Counted from the stretch's first letter, positions 38,819 through 51,895 are shown. The stretch is 64,000 bases of DNA from Microthyrium microscopicum (GCA_010405405.1 MU004240.1:822217-886216); one strand, 5' to 3'. Made by a program: numbers and translations. The notes: a model not told the origin generated them from the letters alone.

Positions 38819-39488
38819 TAACCTTCTTTTTTAGTATAGCTTTCTAAGCTATAAATTACTAATTATAACTACTTTCTTAGTTTCTTCTATTTTAATTTAG
38901 TTTAGTCTAGTCTAGTCTAGCCTAGTCTAGTTTAGTCTAATAAACTTTTAGTAATAAGTAATATTTTAATTCTTCTATAGTATAATACTAATTATACTAG
39001 TTATTTAGAGTATCTTAACCTCTAGCCTATTAAGGTAACTATTAAGAAGTATTAATAAACCCTAAGATATTCTTAGAATACTTTAATTCTTAAGTTTTAG
39101 TAATCTAGTAGTTAGTAATTCTATTAATATAAAAAAATTAGTAGTATAATTATTTACTTCTCCTAATTAGTAAGAACGCTATTAGAGTTATAATTAATAC
39201 TATTACTAGTAGGCTTTAGTATTAGTAGTATTTAGGTAAGGTATAGGCCTAGCTTACTAGGGTACTAAGTATAAAACTTAGTAATAAGCTTTAGTATATT
39301 CTTAGTAGCTATCTAATTATACTATTTAGCTTTATTATAACTAGTATACTTAATCTTATATTATAGCTTCTTATATTAACTAATAAAGTAGCTATTAATA
39401 ATAGCATTAATAGACTATTTATTATTATCTATAGTTTCTTTAATAACTACTAGTAGTAAATTAGTATACTTAAGTAGCTTAGTGTTAT

Positions 39489-39810
39489 NNNNNNNNNNNN
39501 NNNNNNNNNNNNNNNNNNNNNNNNNNNNNNNNNNNNNNNNNNNNNNNNNNNNNNNNNNNNNNNNNNNNNNNNNNNNNNNNNNNNNNNNNNNNNNNNNNNN
39601 NNNNNNNNNNNNNNNNNNNNNNNNNNNNNNNNNNNNNNNNNNNNNNNNNNNNNNNNNNNNNNNNNNNNNNNNNNNNNNNNNNNNNNNNNNNNNNNNNNNN
39701 NNNNNNNNNNNNNNNNNNNNNNNNNNNNNNNNNNNNNNNNNNNNNNNNNNNNNNNNNNNNNNNNNNNNNNNNNNNNNNNNNNNNNNNNNNNNNNNNNNNN
39801 NNNNNNNNNN
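39489..39810. other. Assembly gap of 322 N inside Gypsy copy 2
   Basis: Flanking bases at 39,488 and 39,811 correspond to 23,907 and 24,483 in copy 1, so 575 bases are missing, not 322. The open frame that a six-frame scan draws across the Ns is an artefact. Confidence 0.95.
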
Positions 39811-42800
39811 TAGAATGCTATACTAAGATAGAGTATAATATCTATATATTTATATAAATACTTCTAGAATATAGAGGTAAATTAGCTACTATAGTTTAAA
39901 AGAATTATTAATAGCTAGCTAATAAGCTTTTATATATAATTAATAAAGGCTAGTACTATTAAGTTTATAAATAGGTTTAATAATAAAATAAAACGCTAAG
40001 TTTATATATATTAGTTAATAACTACTATAACGTATTAATAGATTATACCTTAGTATAAATAGTAAAGTAGTAAGATAGTAAAGTTAATAGAAATATCTAA
40101 CTATATATATTTAAGGAAAGGGAATTAATATAGAAAGCCTTACTTCTTTTAGTAAATAGATTTAGTAAATATATATTTATAACCTTTAATAAAGCTCTTA
40201 ACGTTCTATAATATCTTAGGCTACTAATAATCTTTTTATAGGTAATAATAAGTTATTATTACTTTACTATAGCTTATAGCTTTATAGCTATATATACTCT
40301 ATATAGTATAATACTAAAGCTTACCTTAAAGAATAAAAATTTAGTTATAATAAAGAATTATTTTATTAATAGCTACTACGTAGTCTCTAAGCTTAATTTA
40401 CTTTTATTTTAAAGTACTAAAGAGTAAGAAAAGCTAGTAATTAGTCTTAGTATAGTAAATAGTAATTATTATTTTATTATATTTTACTATATTTATAATA
40501 TTCTATAAAAACTAGTTACTATTAAAATCTAGGAATAAGTTATCTCCTAAAGAATTAAGTAGCTTATCCTTAAGCGTCTTATTATTACTAAGAGACTCTC
40601 TTATAAGATTAAGTAGCTTATCTATAGGATTAGAAATATTTAACTTATTCTAAGTAATAGTAGCTAAGTATAGTATTAAGAAGTAAGTAGATTTAATAAG
40701 TAATATAGCTAGCTTTATTATATATTTTATATTAAATTAGTATAAGAATAGTAAAGGTTAGACTTATTAAGAGACGTAAAAATTATTATTACTTTATAAA
40801 ATATCTTATAACTAATAAGTAAGAGTATTTACTTTTTTATTAGCTATACTTAGGTAGTACTTTATTTTAAAGTAAAACTAAGAGAAGAACTTAGCTTATT
40901 TAGCTTATTATTAAGAAAGACGTTTTATTATTATAAATATCTAAAAGTTATAGTAATTAAAGAATACTTAAATAGAGTTAATAAAGCTAAATAGCTCTAG
41001 TTCTTACTCTTTAAATATATAGATAATAGCTAGAAGCTTTTTATTATAAATATTATAATTATATTCTACTAAAGTTATCTTCTTTAAAAAGTATATAATT
41101 AGATAAAGCTTCCTATTATTATCTTTTTAAGAAAGAACTATAGTATAAACTTAATTTAAAGCGTCTATCTTTAGCTATATTTCTTTTATATAGTTAAAGT
41201 AACGTAATATCTTAGTAAATATAAAGTCTTACTTTAGCTTCTTAAATATATATTCCTCTAGCTTATTAAGGTCTTAAGGAAAGATTATTATAATATCTTT
41301 CTTTATAAGTACTATTAGTAGTACTATAGTCTTTAAATATTTAAGAATAAATTAGTAATAGAAGTTAGTAAAGCTAAGGAAAGCTTAAATATCTTTTATT
41401 AAAGAAGGATATTACTAGTTAATTATACTTTAAACCTTCTTTAAGTCTATCTTAATACCTTTAATAGTAATAATTAAGCTAAGGTATTTAACTTATTAAG
41501 TATTAAATTTATACTTCTAAATATCTAAGTATAATCCTACTTTACTTATTATCTTTAGAACTAGATAAATATAAGTAATATAGCTAGCTTTAGTATTACT
41601 AAAGATTAATAGATTATCTATATAGCTTATAATAAAGTTATCTAGGTAATTAATTAAGATATAGTTAAAATAAGCTTAGAAGGTCTTTAAGGCTTTAATA
41701 AGGCTAAAGAATATAACTTTAAATTTATATAACCTATAATAAGTTAGAAATATAATTTTATATTTATTACTAAGTTTAATATAGATATATATAAAGGTAG
41801 TAATAATATTAAATTTAGAAAAGTATTTTATATAATAGATATAGGTAAGTATTTCTAGTAGCTATAAAGGAATATTATAATTCTTTTATATAATCTTATT
41901 AAGTCTATAATAATTAATATAAACTTAAATTTCTTCTCTTAGCTTATATATATATAGTATTAATATAGTATAATATAACTTACTAGCTTAAACTTAATCT
42001 TAACTAAGTATCTAATTAACGTATTATTTAATAATAAGGGATTCCTAATAATCTAGGTTATTATAATAATATTTAAAGATTATAGCGTCTAGGATAATAT
42101 TAATAGAGTAATTCTATTTACTATAGTATAATATAAGTTTATTACCTAACTTTAGGTTAAAAACGTTTATATAATAGTAATATTCCTTTAGTAAGCGTTT
42201 AAGAATCTCTTCTTATAAAAGAGAAGGCTTATTATACTTCTCTTACTATTTTTTAAAATCCTTAGATAAGATTTTACCTAAGTTAATAGTAATATCTTTC
42301 TTTAGTATAGGATCTAAATCTAGAGGTTTTTTTTTCTTTTTATCTTTAAAGTTATTAGGCTAAATTTTACTAAATTACTAGCCTTATTTTAGTAACTTAA
42401 TAAAGGTAGTAGTATTAACTATAATAATATTTTTAAAATAAGAGTCTATTAAATTAACTAAGTAGCCTTTATAATCTACTAAAATTAGGTAGCTTACTAG
42501 TAAGTAATATATAAGGTAGTAGTCTAAGTTAAAGTAGATTTACTTCTTACCTTCTTTAAAAGTAACTTTATAGAAGTTAATTTAAGAATTACTAAGGATA
42601 AGGTTATAGCTAATAATATTTATAATAAAGTAGTAAATTTATTTAATATACCTTTCTAAATAGATATTAACTATAATAGCTTTATTAACTTTTATAATAG
42701 CTTTATTATTAACTAATTATATAATTTAAGGAGTAAAGAAATTAATAGTAAGGATTCTATATTATTTAATAAAGTTAGGGTAAATAATTCCTATTACTCT

Positions 42801-45765
42801 ACTACTAGTATCTATAAAAATATTAATTTTTAAGTAGTAGCCTTATTTTAGAAAGAATATAGTATTAGAGGTAGTCTATTAGTTACTTACTATAGATATA
42901 ATAGCTACTTCTTAGGAATAAAAATTATATATTATAAAGATAAGGAATATTTTAATAATAGCTAGTTTAGTATTATTAAATATAATAGGCTCTAAGGATA
43001 ATACTTATTAAAAATTGCCTTCTAGGTACTAAATAGTTTTATTAACCTTATATTAGATTTATTCTTTAGAAAGAACTAGCTTAGAGTTAGGTTCCTCCTT
43101 CTTCTATTACTAATTATATACTTCTTACTTATTTAGCTCTTTTGTATATCTCTATAGAGGAGCTTTTAGTTTTTTATATTATTACTATAATTATACTTAT
43201 TATAATTATCCTCTATAGTTAAGAACTAAAGAGATTAAGTAATAATTTAATTATAAATAGTAGTAAACTTTATAATAATAGTAGTAACCTTTAGTTAGAT
43301 TTTAGCGTCTAAAAGGGCATCTCTATTTTTATATAGTATTAAGTTATACTAATAGCTATAGCTTTTCTTTTTATACTTTATATAATAGTTATTAGCCTTT
43401 AAGACGTTATAGATATCTAAAAAATAATTAAACTTTAGTTTTTATTTACTACCTTTAGCTATTAAATAATTATTATTATTATAGCTTCGTAGATTAATAA
43501 AGGAAATATATTTAATATAATAAGTAATAATATATAAGCTTTTAAGAAAGTTAGTAAATATTTTTAATTTTATAAAGAGTACTCTTTTTATAAACTTTAG
43601 AAGTAGAAAAAGACGTATTTTAATAATCTTATCTTAATTACTAAGCTTAGCTTCTTATAAGTTTTCTAAGAAGTAAGCTAAGAATTATTTAAGCTTTTTA
43701 ATAAGCTTTATTATAGTTTCTTAACTTTTAAGCTAGGTCTTAGTAATAATATAGCTATCTTTAATACTATACTTATAATTTAGGTTAGACTATATTTCTA
43801 TTATAAATAAATATAGATTAGTTAACTTATAATTATTTTACTTATTAATAGTACTAAATGCTTAATCTTTTATTACTCTTTAGATAACTTAGATCTTAAA
43901 GGCTTCTATAAAATAGACTTATATATTATTATTAAAATAATCTAATACTTTACCTTTCTAAGTATAGTACTTCTACTTATTCTTTCTTAAGAAGAGTAAA
44001 AGCTTATTACTCTATACTTTAAGAAAAGAAGCGCTACTAACTAAGTTAAGGTTAGAAAAGAGAGTAGTTTAATATAAGTCTAGTATCCTTAGAAGTATAT
44101 TTAAGTTAGGTTAATCTATATTTTAAGCTAAGAAAGTCTAGCAAAATAAATTATTATTTATTAACTTATTATAATTAAGATAAGAATTAGTTACCTTAGT
44201 AACTAAAGGTTTTTTTTAAAAGGCGTTAACCTAAGCTTAAAAGATAGTAGCTTTATTTACTTTCTTCTATAGAGCCTTATAGTATTTACTAATCTTATTA
44301 ATATAAATAGTAAGTGCTTCCTTAAGTAGATTATTATTATATTATAGTTTTTATATCTTTTAATAAGTAGTTACTACTTCCTTAAGAATAATAGTATTAT
44401 TTTAAATTTACGCTTTAAAGTAAGTAATTTACTTTATATATTTATTATTAGTTTTAGCTAAGTCTTATATTTCTCTCTAAGCTTTTAAAGCTTTTTTCTA
44501 GAGAATATAGATTAAGTCTATATTATAAGTATTTATATTCTACTTAATTTTAAAGAAATAAGCTATAATTTAAGAAGCTAATAAAGAGGCGTAAAGCTAT
44601 ATAACTAAGTTATTTAGTATAAGCTTTTCTTTTAATAGATACTCTAGGTCTATACTTAATTTAATTAGATAATAAGAGTAGTAATAAAAGTTTAATTACT
44701 TTTCTTTATAATAGAAATATATTTCTATATCTTTTAGCTTATTACCTTTTTTATTAAGTATCTTTTATATTTAAGTAGCTTAGAAGATTAAAGGGTTCTT
44801 ATTAATAATTAAAGTAACTAGTTAATTAAGGTCTACTATTATAGAGTAGTAAGATATTAATATAAGTAATACTCTAAGGCTTTTAGCTTATTAGTATAGT
44901 TCTATTAGCTATTTATATATTCTAAAAAAAAGTCTAGTATTATTATTAAATTAAAAAAGAGCTAATAGTTAGTTATCTTCTATATTTATTTAGTTTAGTA
45001 AAGTTATTTAACTAGTATTTTAAAAGGCGTCTTCTAATGCTTTAGTCTCTTTACTTTTATAGCCTTATTCTAATAGATAATTATCTTTTAACTTATCTTT
45101 ATTTTTTAATAACGCTCTTAAGTTTAGTTCTAGTAGTTTTAATAGTCTTAAGATATTCTCTACTAAATTTACTACTTTTTAAGTAGTATTTAGTTATACT
45201 ATATTTTAAGTATTAAGTCTACTTTAATACTTAGTATATATAGTAAAAGAGTAATATAATAGAGATAAGTTATATAAGTATATAAAAGATAGAGATTAAT
45301 ACTAATTATGAAGCTAAGTATAAATAACTAAGAATAATAAGTAAGCTATATAGCTATTAACTTAAGTCTATTAAGTAGAAGCCTTATTAGCTATAGTTAT
45401 AAATAATAAAGAAAGGTATTAGAAGAGAATACTTATTTATTTAATATATTTTAATAGTAAGTATATTAAGTATAATTATAAATATTTAGTAGTAGTATAA
45501 AAGATAAACTTTAGTATTTTATAGAACTAAGGATAAGGAGTAATTAATACTTAGGCTATTAGTAGGTCTAAAAGTATTAAGGAATCCTAACGCTCTAATT
45601 AGATAAGGAGTTAGTAGAGCTAATAGATTTAATAAATCTATAAAGGATCTTTAATAAAGTCTAAAACTATATATATAGAATATTAATCTATATAGGCGCT
45701 TCTTTAGAAGTAAATTCTAGGGTATATAATATAAATACGTAGATATTTAAATAGTTTATAAATTA

Positions 45766-45991
45766 TATAATAAGCTATAGAACTTAAGCAAGCAGATAAT
45801 TAGATTGTATTCTAGAATCTACGAACAAAAGAGAGAGAGAAAAAGATCTAAAAGAGCTATAGATCTATGAGGGAAGTAAGTCTGCTTAGTAGATTCTTAG
45901 GCACGCTAACCCCCTTGGGTCTAGCGCGTAATCTTACAACAAGATCTCTCTTATAATACTACTATGAAGCCTATGAAGAGGAATTATTACA
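45766..45991 (-). repeat. LTR of Gypsy copy 2 (right; 5' LTR in coding sense)
   Basis: 226 bp, ending ATTACA before the CTTAC duplication. Like the right LTR of copy 1 it keeps more C and G than its left partner. Confidence 0.88.
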
Positions 45992-45996
45992 CTTAC

Positions 45997-48900
45997 TATC
46001 TTTTAAACTAGTTTAGAGTATAAATTATTTCTTTACCTATATAATAGATATTCTAATAGTTTAATAAATTCTACTAAATATATAATATTAGGTCTAATAG
46101 AGTAATAAAGTATCTACTTTATAGATAAAGAAGTAAAAGAAGATATAATAATAAGAAAGAATTTAATTTAAAGAAAAATAAATAATTAATATATAGAAAG
46201 AATAAAGAAATAAGATTAAGAACTAACTAAATTATTTAATAGTAAAAAATAGTAAAAAGTAATTAATTAACTAATAAGAGAAAGTTAAAAGAAAAATATA
46301 ATAATAACTAGTTAATAATTAAAAAGTAGAAAAGATAATAAGAAGATAACTAATTAATAACTAATATAAATAATAAATAAGAAAAATAAGAAAAGAGTAT
46401 CTATCTAATATTAAAGAAAGAAAGAGTACTTAACTAGTTAATAGTTAAAATATTTAAAAACGAGATAACTAATTAATAGTTATAGTAGCAAAGAGAAAAT
46501 AAAGAGTAGTAACTAATTAATAGTTAAGAAAATAGTACGAAAAGTAGAAATAGTATTAGATCTAATAATAAAAAAGAATACTAAGACTCCCTATTTATAT
46601 AATTAGAGAGATTTCTTCTAGCCTAATAGTAACTTATTTATTCTAATTATTTAAGACGCTAGGCTAGTAAAATATATTAACCTAACTAAATATTTTATTT
46701 TATTTTAGTTTAGTATACTTAGTTTTATTAGTATTAAGCTATATATTATTAATAGTATCTAGAACTTCTTTATAATTATCTAGATCCTTTTAGTTAAACT
46801 AATTTATAAGAAAACTAGGCTAATTAAAACTACTAACTAAAGACGTTAGTTATAATAATTCTAAAGAATTCCTACGTTTTTAATATTTCTTTACTATAAG
46901 ACATAATATATAATATACTTAGTAATGCATAGTAAACTAAACTATTATTTATATAATAAATAAGTTATTAAAAACTATATATAAGTCTATAGAAACTTAG
47001 TAAGTCTTAAATATATCTAATATAAAGATACTATTATTATTATAAACTTAGCTTAACTATATAGATATTTCTAAAAGCAAGAACTATTCTAGATCTAAAT
47101 AATATTAATTTTAGTTTATACCTTATATAGTTAGAAATAAATATATTATAGATATTAAACTAACTTTATATATTATTAAACACCTCTTAGATAGCTTAGA
47201 ATAAATAATCCTCTATAGTCTCTATTAGCTTATAGAGATTCTTTAGCCTCTCCTAAGGTAGGTAAGGCTAATTAAGTTATTTCTAAATTAAATAGCTATT
47301 CTAAATATATATAAAACGTAATATAAGCTATTAAATAAGTAGAATATAAATAAAAAGAAATATAACTATTTTAGGTATCTTATCTAATGTAAATTTACCT
47401 TAATCCTATAACTAAATAAAATAAAGCTATATAAGAGTTAGTTATAAGAATATATAAAATAGTATAATATAAATATTTATACTAACTTTTTATAACCCTA
47501 AAGTATTTCTTATAAGTTATTTCTACTAAGCCTTAATCTATTAATTCTCTTTACTAGTTCTAAAGTAATAGCAATCTTAAATTATAATATAAAGAGAATT
47601 ATTAATAATAGCTTAAATAGCTTATATAAGCTAGAGTTAAGCATTAATAATTAATAGCGTTTCGTTTCCTTTATTAGTATAAATAATAGTAGGAATAATA
47701 TTAATATTATTAACTATATCTAGAAATATTTTATATATAGCTATAGATATTATTATAGAAAGGCTAATATATAACTAAATAATATAATAATTATATATAT
47801 TTATTATTATATATATTTTAATACTAAATAGCTAAAGTTTTAAATATATATCTATTAACTAAATATAGTTAAAGCCTAAAGAGTATTATTAGCTATAATA
47901 TTATTATAACTATCTAAGACGTATAGCAATATTACTAAGCTAAAATATATAAATAAAATTAAAAAGATAATCTCTACTTATTTATTAATATATAATATAA
48001 GAAATTAAGATAAGAAAAATATACTAAGAGATATTAATACCTTATTATTAGAAATATATATAAGATAGACCTTAACCTAATAAATTTATAATACCCTTAA
48101 TAAATTTAGCTTATACTACCTCTTATATCTATTCCTTTTATTCTTTTTATTTAGATTTACTAAGTTAATAATTAAGACCTAACTCTTTATAAATTTTTAC
48201 TAGTTAAAGTTAAGTAATCTTAAAGCTATCCTTATAAAGTTTTTTAAATAGCTTATCTTTATAAATAATATTATTTAGAAATAAAGCTAAAATACGTAAT
48301 TAAAGTTATAAAAAGTTATTTTAAAAGATCTTAGTATATTTTTATACTTTCTATTTAGAAAAGATACGTTTAAGAGTTAACTTTAAAAGAAAGGTAATTT
48401 TAAGATTTACTAATAGATAAACTATTTAGAGAATAGTAAAACTCTAAACTAAATATAGATTTATAATATATTTATAATAGAGCTCTAAAAGCTTTAAGTT
48501 TATAGTATTTAGCTTCTCTTTGCCTTAAGTTTCTTATTTATAAAAAATAGCTCTAATTATACTTTTAGAAACTTTATAGTTTTTTTCTATAGTAAGTTAT
48601 TCTTTAATTTAAATATATATTAATCCTTATCTTTATTATTAATATATCTTAGCTTAATACTACTCTAAAGCTAAGACTCTTCTAAAAGAGTAAGGATTTC
48701 TAAGTATTTTATAAAGATAGTATAGATATAGTAAAGTCTTATAGCTTCTTTATTATTATAAATAATAAGAAGAAAAAAATATATACTATATTTAAATTAA
48801 AATAAAGTTATACTAAAATATAGAGTTTATTAATAAAGATATATAAATATTTAATAAAAAAATTAATAATAATTAGATATTATATAGTTAAGATAATAAT

Positions 48901-51208
48901 AGAATATATCTATATAATTAATATAATTATATAAATAATTAAGAAAAAATATTCTATAAAAAGTATATAATATTTAATTCTCTAAAGTCTATTTAAAGCT
49001 ATTACCTTAATACTAAAAATTATATAAATATACTAGTTTATATAGACATCCTTTATAAATACTATTACTAAATATTCTATTAATATTATTATAGAGTTAA
49101 ATATCTTAATATTACGATTTATTTATATATATACTTTTTAAGTATTTATAAATGCTATAAGTAAACATTTTATTAAAGTTATTATAGAGTTAAAAATCTT
49201 AATATTACGATTTGTTAATATATTTAGTTTTTAAGCGTTTATAAGCATTATTACTAGTTATTCTATTAATATTATTATAGAGTTAAATATCTTAATATTA
49301 TAATTTATTTATATATATAGTTTCTAGATATTTATAAATGCTATAAATAGACATTTTATTAAAGTTATTATATACTTAAAAATCTTAGTATTATAATTCA
49401 TTTATATATATTATTTTTTATATTTATAAAATATTATTATTAATATTTATAATTATAATTATTTATTTATAAATATCTTTACTATAAGTTTATATTATAT
49501 AGTATTATAAAATTAATATTATTATAAGTATAAAAGTCTTATTACTAATTTTATTAAGAATATAGAGTTCTATATATTTATTAAGGTTTTATTAGCTATT
49601 TAAAGTAGACGTACTATTATAAATTTATAAGAACGTAGAAATATTAAAATTTATAAAAAGGAGTTTATTATATTTATCTATAGAAAAGAAAAGAACTTAA
49701 GGTAATAAAAAGCTTAAAAATAAGCGCCTATATATTATATCTAATATTTTATTTACTATAAAATATTTCTTACCTATATTAACTTAAAAGAAAATTAGTT
49801 AATTTTATAAGACTAGTTATAAAAACCTTTATAATATATAAGTTTATTATTAATTTTATTAACCTAAGTAGAGTAAATATAGACTTTCTAGTTAGTAATT
49901 AAGTTAGCATAACCTTTATAAGTAAGTTTATCTAAGTTCTTTTAATATAAACTTATAAGAAAATACTTATAAGTATATATACTACTATAAGTAATCTAAT
50001 AAGCCTATAAAAATATTAGTTAAAATTATATAAAAGAAAAAATTAATTTAATTTATAAGTATATTAATAGAATTAATAGAATTTATAACTACTATAGTAA
50101 TAGTAAATAGGCTAGTAAAAACGTGCTTATATATAAGCTACTTAATTAGGTTATAAGTTAATATATAAACGTTACTAATATAAATATACGTAGTAAAAGT
50201 ATTAACTAATATTAAAAAGATAAGATTATTATTAATAAAGATAAGTTATTTCTCTAAAGTATTAGTCTAATAAAATTAAGTAGACTATAAGTAGAGAAAA
50301 GCTATATTAAAAAAAATAGTAAGTTCTTTAAGACTTAGAGTACTAGTAGTATTAGCTAAGATATTAAAGTTAATAAAATAAGTATAAATAAAGGCATTAA
50401 TACTAACTTAACTAACTATAATCTAACTATTATAAAGAGTCTACTAAATATTAATTAGTATTCTAGTAGTAGCTTATTAAAATATTAGTTATTATTTATA
50501 ATTTATATATAAAACTTACTTTAGTAATAATAACTAATTATTTAAAAGAAATAAGTAAAGTAGATAAATAAAGCTAGTAATTAAGAAAAAAAAATTTAAG
50601 AAATTTCTTATACTTATAAAATACTAAGAGCCTTTAAAAATAAAGAGAGAACTATTAAGAAAACTTTTATATAATAAAAGAACTTTATAAGATATAATAG
50701 TAGATACCTATTAAAAGTTAAAGTTAAAGAAAAAAGAAGAAGAGATATAAAAGAAAGAATTATAAGGCTTTATAAAAGTAGTAGAATAGCTAATATAATA
50801 AAATTCTAAGCACTACTTTAAGCCTACTATATTAAAGCTTTAACTTTAAAAAATATATATTAAGGTTTTAATATTAAAATATTAAAAAAGAAAGCTATAA
50901 TAAGTTTATTATAGTACCTAACTAAATAGAAAATATTCTCTAAGATTCTATTTATTTCTTTTTAGTATAGCTAGAAATAGTAATAATAAGTTAAACTCTA
51001 TAATAAGAAAGAATAAGTTAAGAGTTAAATAAGAAAAGTCTAAAGAAAGAAGTTATAATACGTTTATTATAATAAAAGCTTTAAATATTAAGTACTTTAA
51101 ATTATTAAGCTAATTATTAGGGCTTTTTCTAATTAGTTAAATTTTTACTATACTTTTATATAATATTAAGAATATAGTATATAGATATAACATCTTAGTA
51201 GAATTACG
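45997..51208. other. Right segment of the older island element
   Basis: RIP-degraded sequence without an intact gene. Plus-strand codon-like structure continues for about 200 bp beyond the Gypsy copy 2 insertion, and a 93-bp tandem array sits at 49,080-49,430. Nothing could be assigned to a family. Confidence 0.4.
49080..49430 (+). repeat. 93-bp tandem repeat with alternating unit types
   Basis: Units start at 49,080, 49,173, 49,266 and 49,359, exactly 93 bp apart, with a partial unit before the first. Units 1 and 3 begin TTAATATTATTATAGAG, units 2 and 4 begin TTAAAGTTATTATA, so the higher-order period is 186 bp. Each unit carries an ATCTTAATATTA-like core. Confidence 0.8.
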
Positions 51209-51241
51209 TTTTAGGTTAGGTAAAGTTTTTAAATAGGTCTT
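51209..51241 (-). repeat. Right terminal inverted repeat of the island
   Basis: The reverse complement begins AAGACC, matches the left repeat at 29 of 33 positions, and ends where normal base composition resumes (CCATACAAGACCCTTTC from about 51,267). Confidence 0.7.
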
Positions 51242-51895
51242 GTAATACTTTAGTACTAACTGTCTACCATACAAGACCCTTTCATAAATTCACAAAATTC
51301 TAAGCTTATGTCTCCTCCGCCAATGATAGAACTATATTCCTAGCCATGCAAGCCTTTTCACGCCATTCTTAACCCCGTTTTCAATCTTATCGAGTAACAA
51401 TCCTGGTATTCAGTCCTTCTTCATCTCCGCGAATTAAAGTTGAATATCAAGAAGCTTGAGTCTGAAATACTTTGTGATATCATACACGACTACCCTTATC
51501 AACCTCACTCCACCTTGCGTCCTCGTCCTAGAAAAAGATTGTAGATATGGAAATTGCTCTCTAGTCCAAAGACTGGATCGAAATTGCAAGACCTTTGTAC
51601 TATCTAGAGCTTGTTTACCCTCTCAGTACTCTATAAAGTCGTGATTTCTACTCGATTTTCCACGCAGTCACAGGTGGTTACGCTCCGCTTGATGATAGAA
51701 ACATACTATTATGATCAACGAATTTATGATCAGCGGCATCTATATTCCTGCAGTCAGGTCTCAGCCTGGCGGTACGCCGATGCTTGCTTCTTTTTATACC
51801 ATCATCTTGAGTGCGGCGAGTAAAGCCGAACAAATATCCAAGACCAGTGTTCATGTGCCGAGTTTTCAGACTCTCAAAACTCCTTCGACTCAAAA
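51242..51895. other. Intergenic, no supported gene
   Basis: Normal GC returns here. Overlapping short frames at 51,456-51,900 lack motifs; they most likely represent 5' flank of the following gene. Confidence 0.5.

Larger units (their letters stand above)
38593..45991 (-). mobile_element. Ty3/Gypsy LTR retrotransposon, copy 2 (fossil)
   Basis: Second copy of the same element as 23,011-30,664, same orientation, 7,399 bp as assembled including a 322-N gap. LTRs of 226 bp lie at 38,593-38,818 and 45,766-45,991. The target duplication is CTTAC at 38,588-38,592 and 45,992-45,996. The reverse-transcriptase core is near 41,200-42,200. It is colinear with copy 1 along its whole length; after correcting the gap its length becomes 7,652 bp, within 2 bp of copy 1. 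RIP has introduced very many breaks, and differences between copies are overwhelmingly transitions. Confidence 0.9.
16330..51241. mobile_element. AT-rich RIP-mutated island bounded by inverted repeats
   Basis: This 34.9-kb block has almost no G or C outside a few contexts and no intact gene. CA and TG dinucleotides are nearly absent and TA is hugely over-represented, the signature of repeat-induced point mutation. The two ends carry a 33-bp imperfect inverted repeat (29 of 33 identical). Two nested Ty3/Gypsy elements (23,011-30,664 and 38,593-45,991) account for 15 kb. The remaining 19.8 kb falls in three pieces (16,330-23,005; 30,670-38,587; 45,997-51,241) and could be one older element or several. 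No clear target-site duplication flanks the inverted repeats. Treated as a fossil; family unassigned. Confidence 0.7.

Noticed and set aside
39482-39826. 114-residue open frame across the gap
   Set aside because: It consists almost entirely of undetermined residues from the N run; a pure artefact.
49080-49430. CRISPR or telomeric array
   Set aside because: Long 93-bp contiguous units without spacers and no TTAGGG-like motif.
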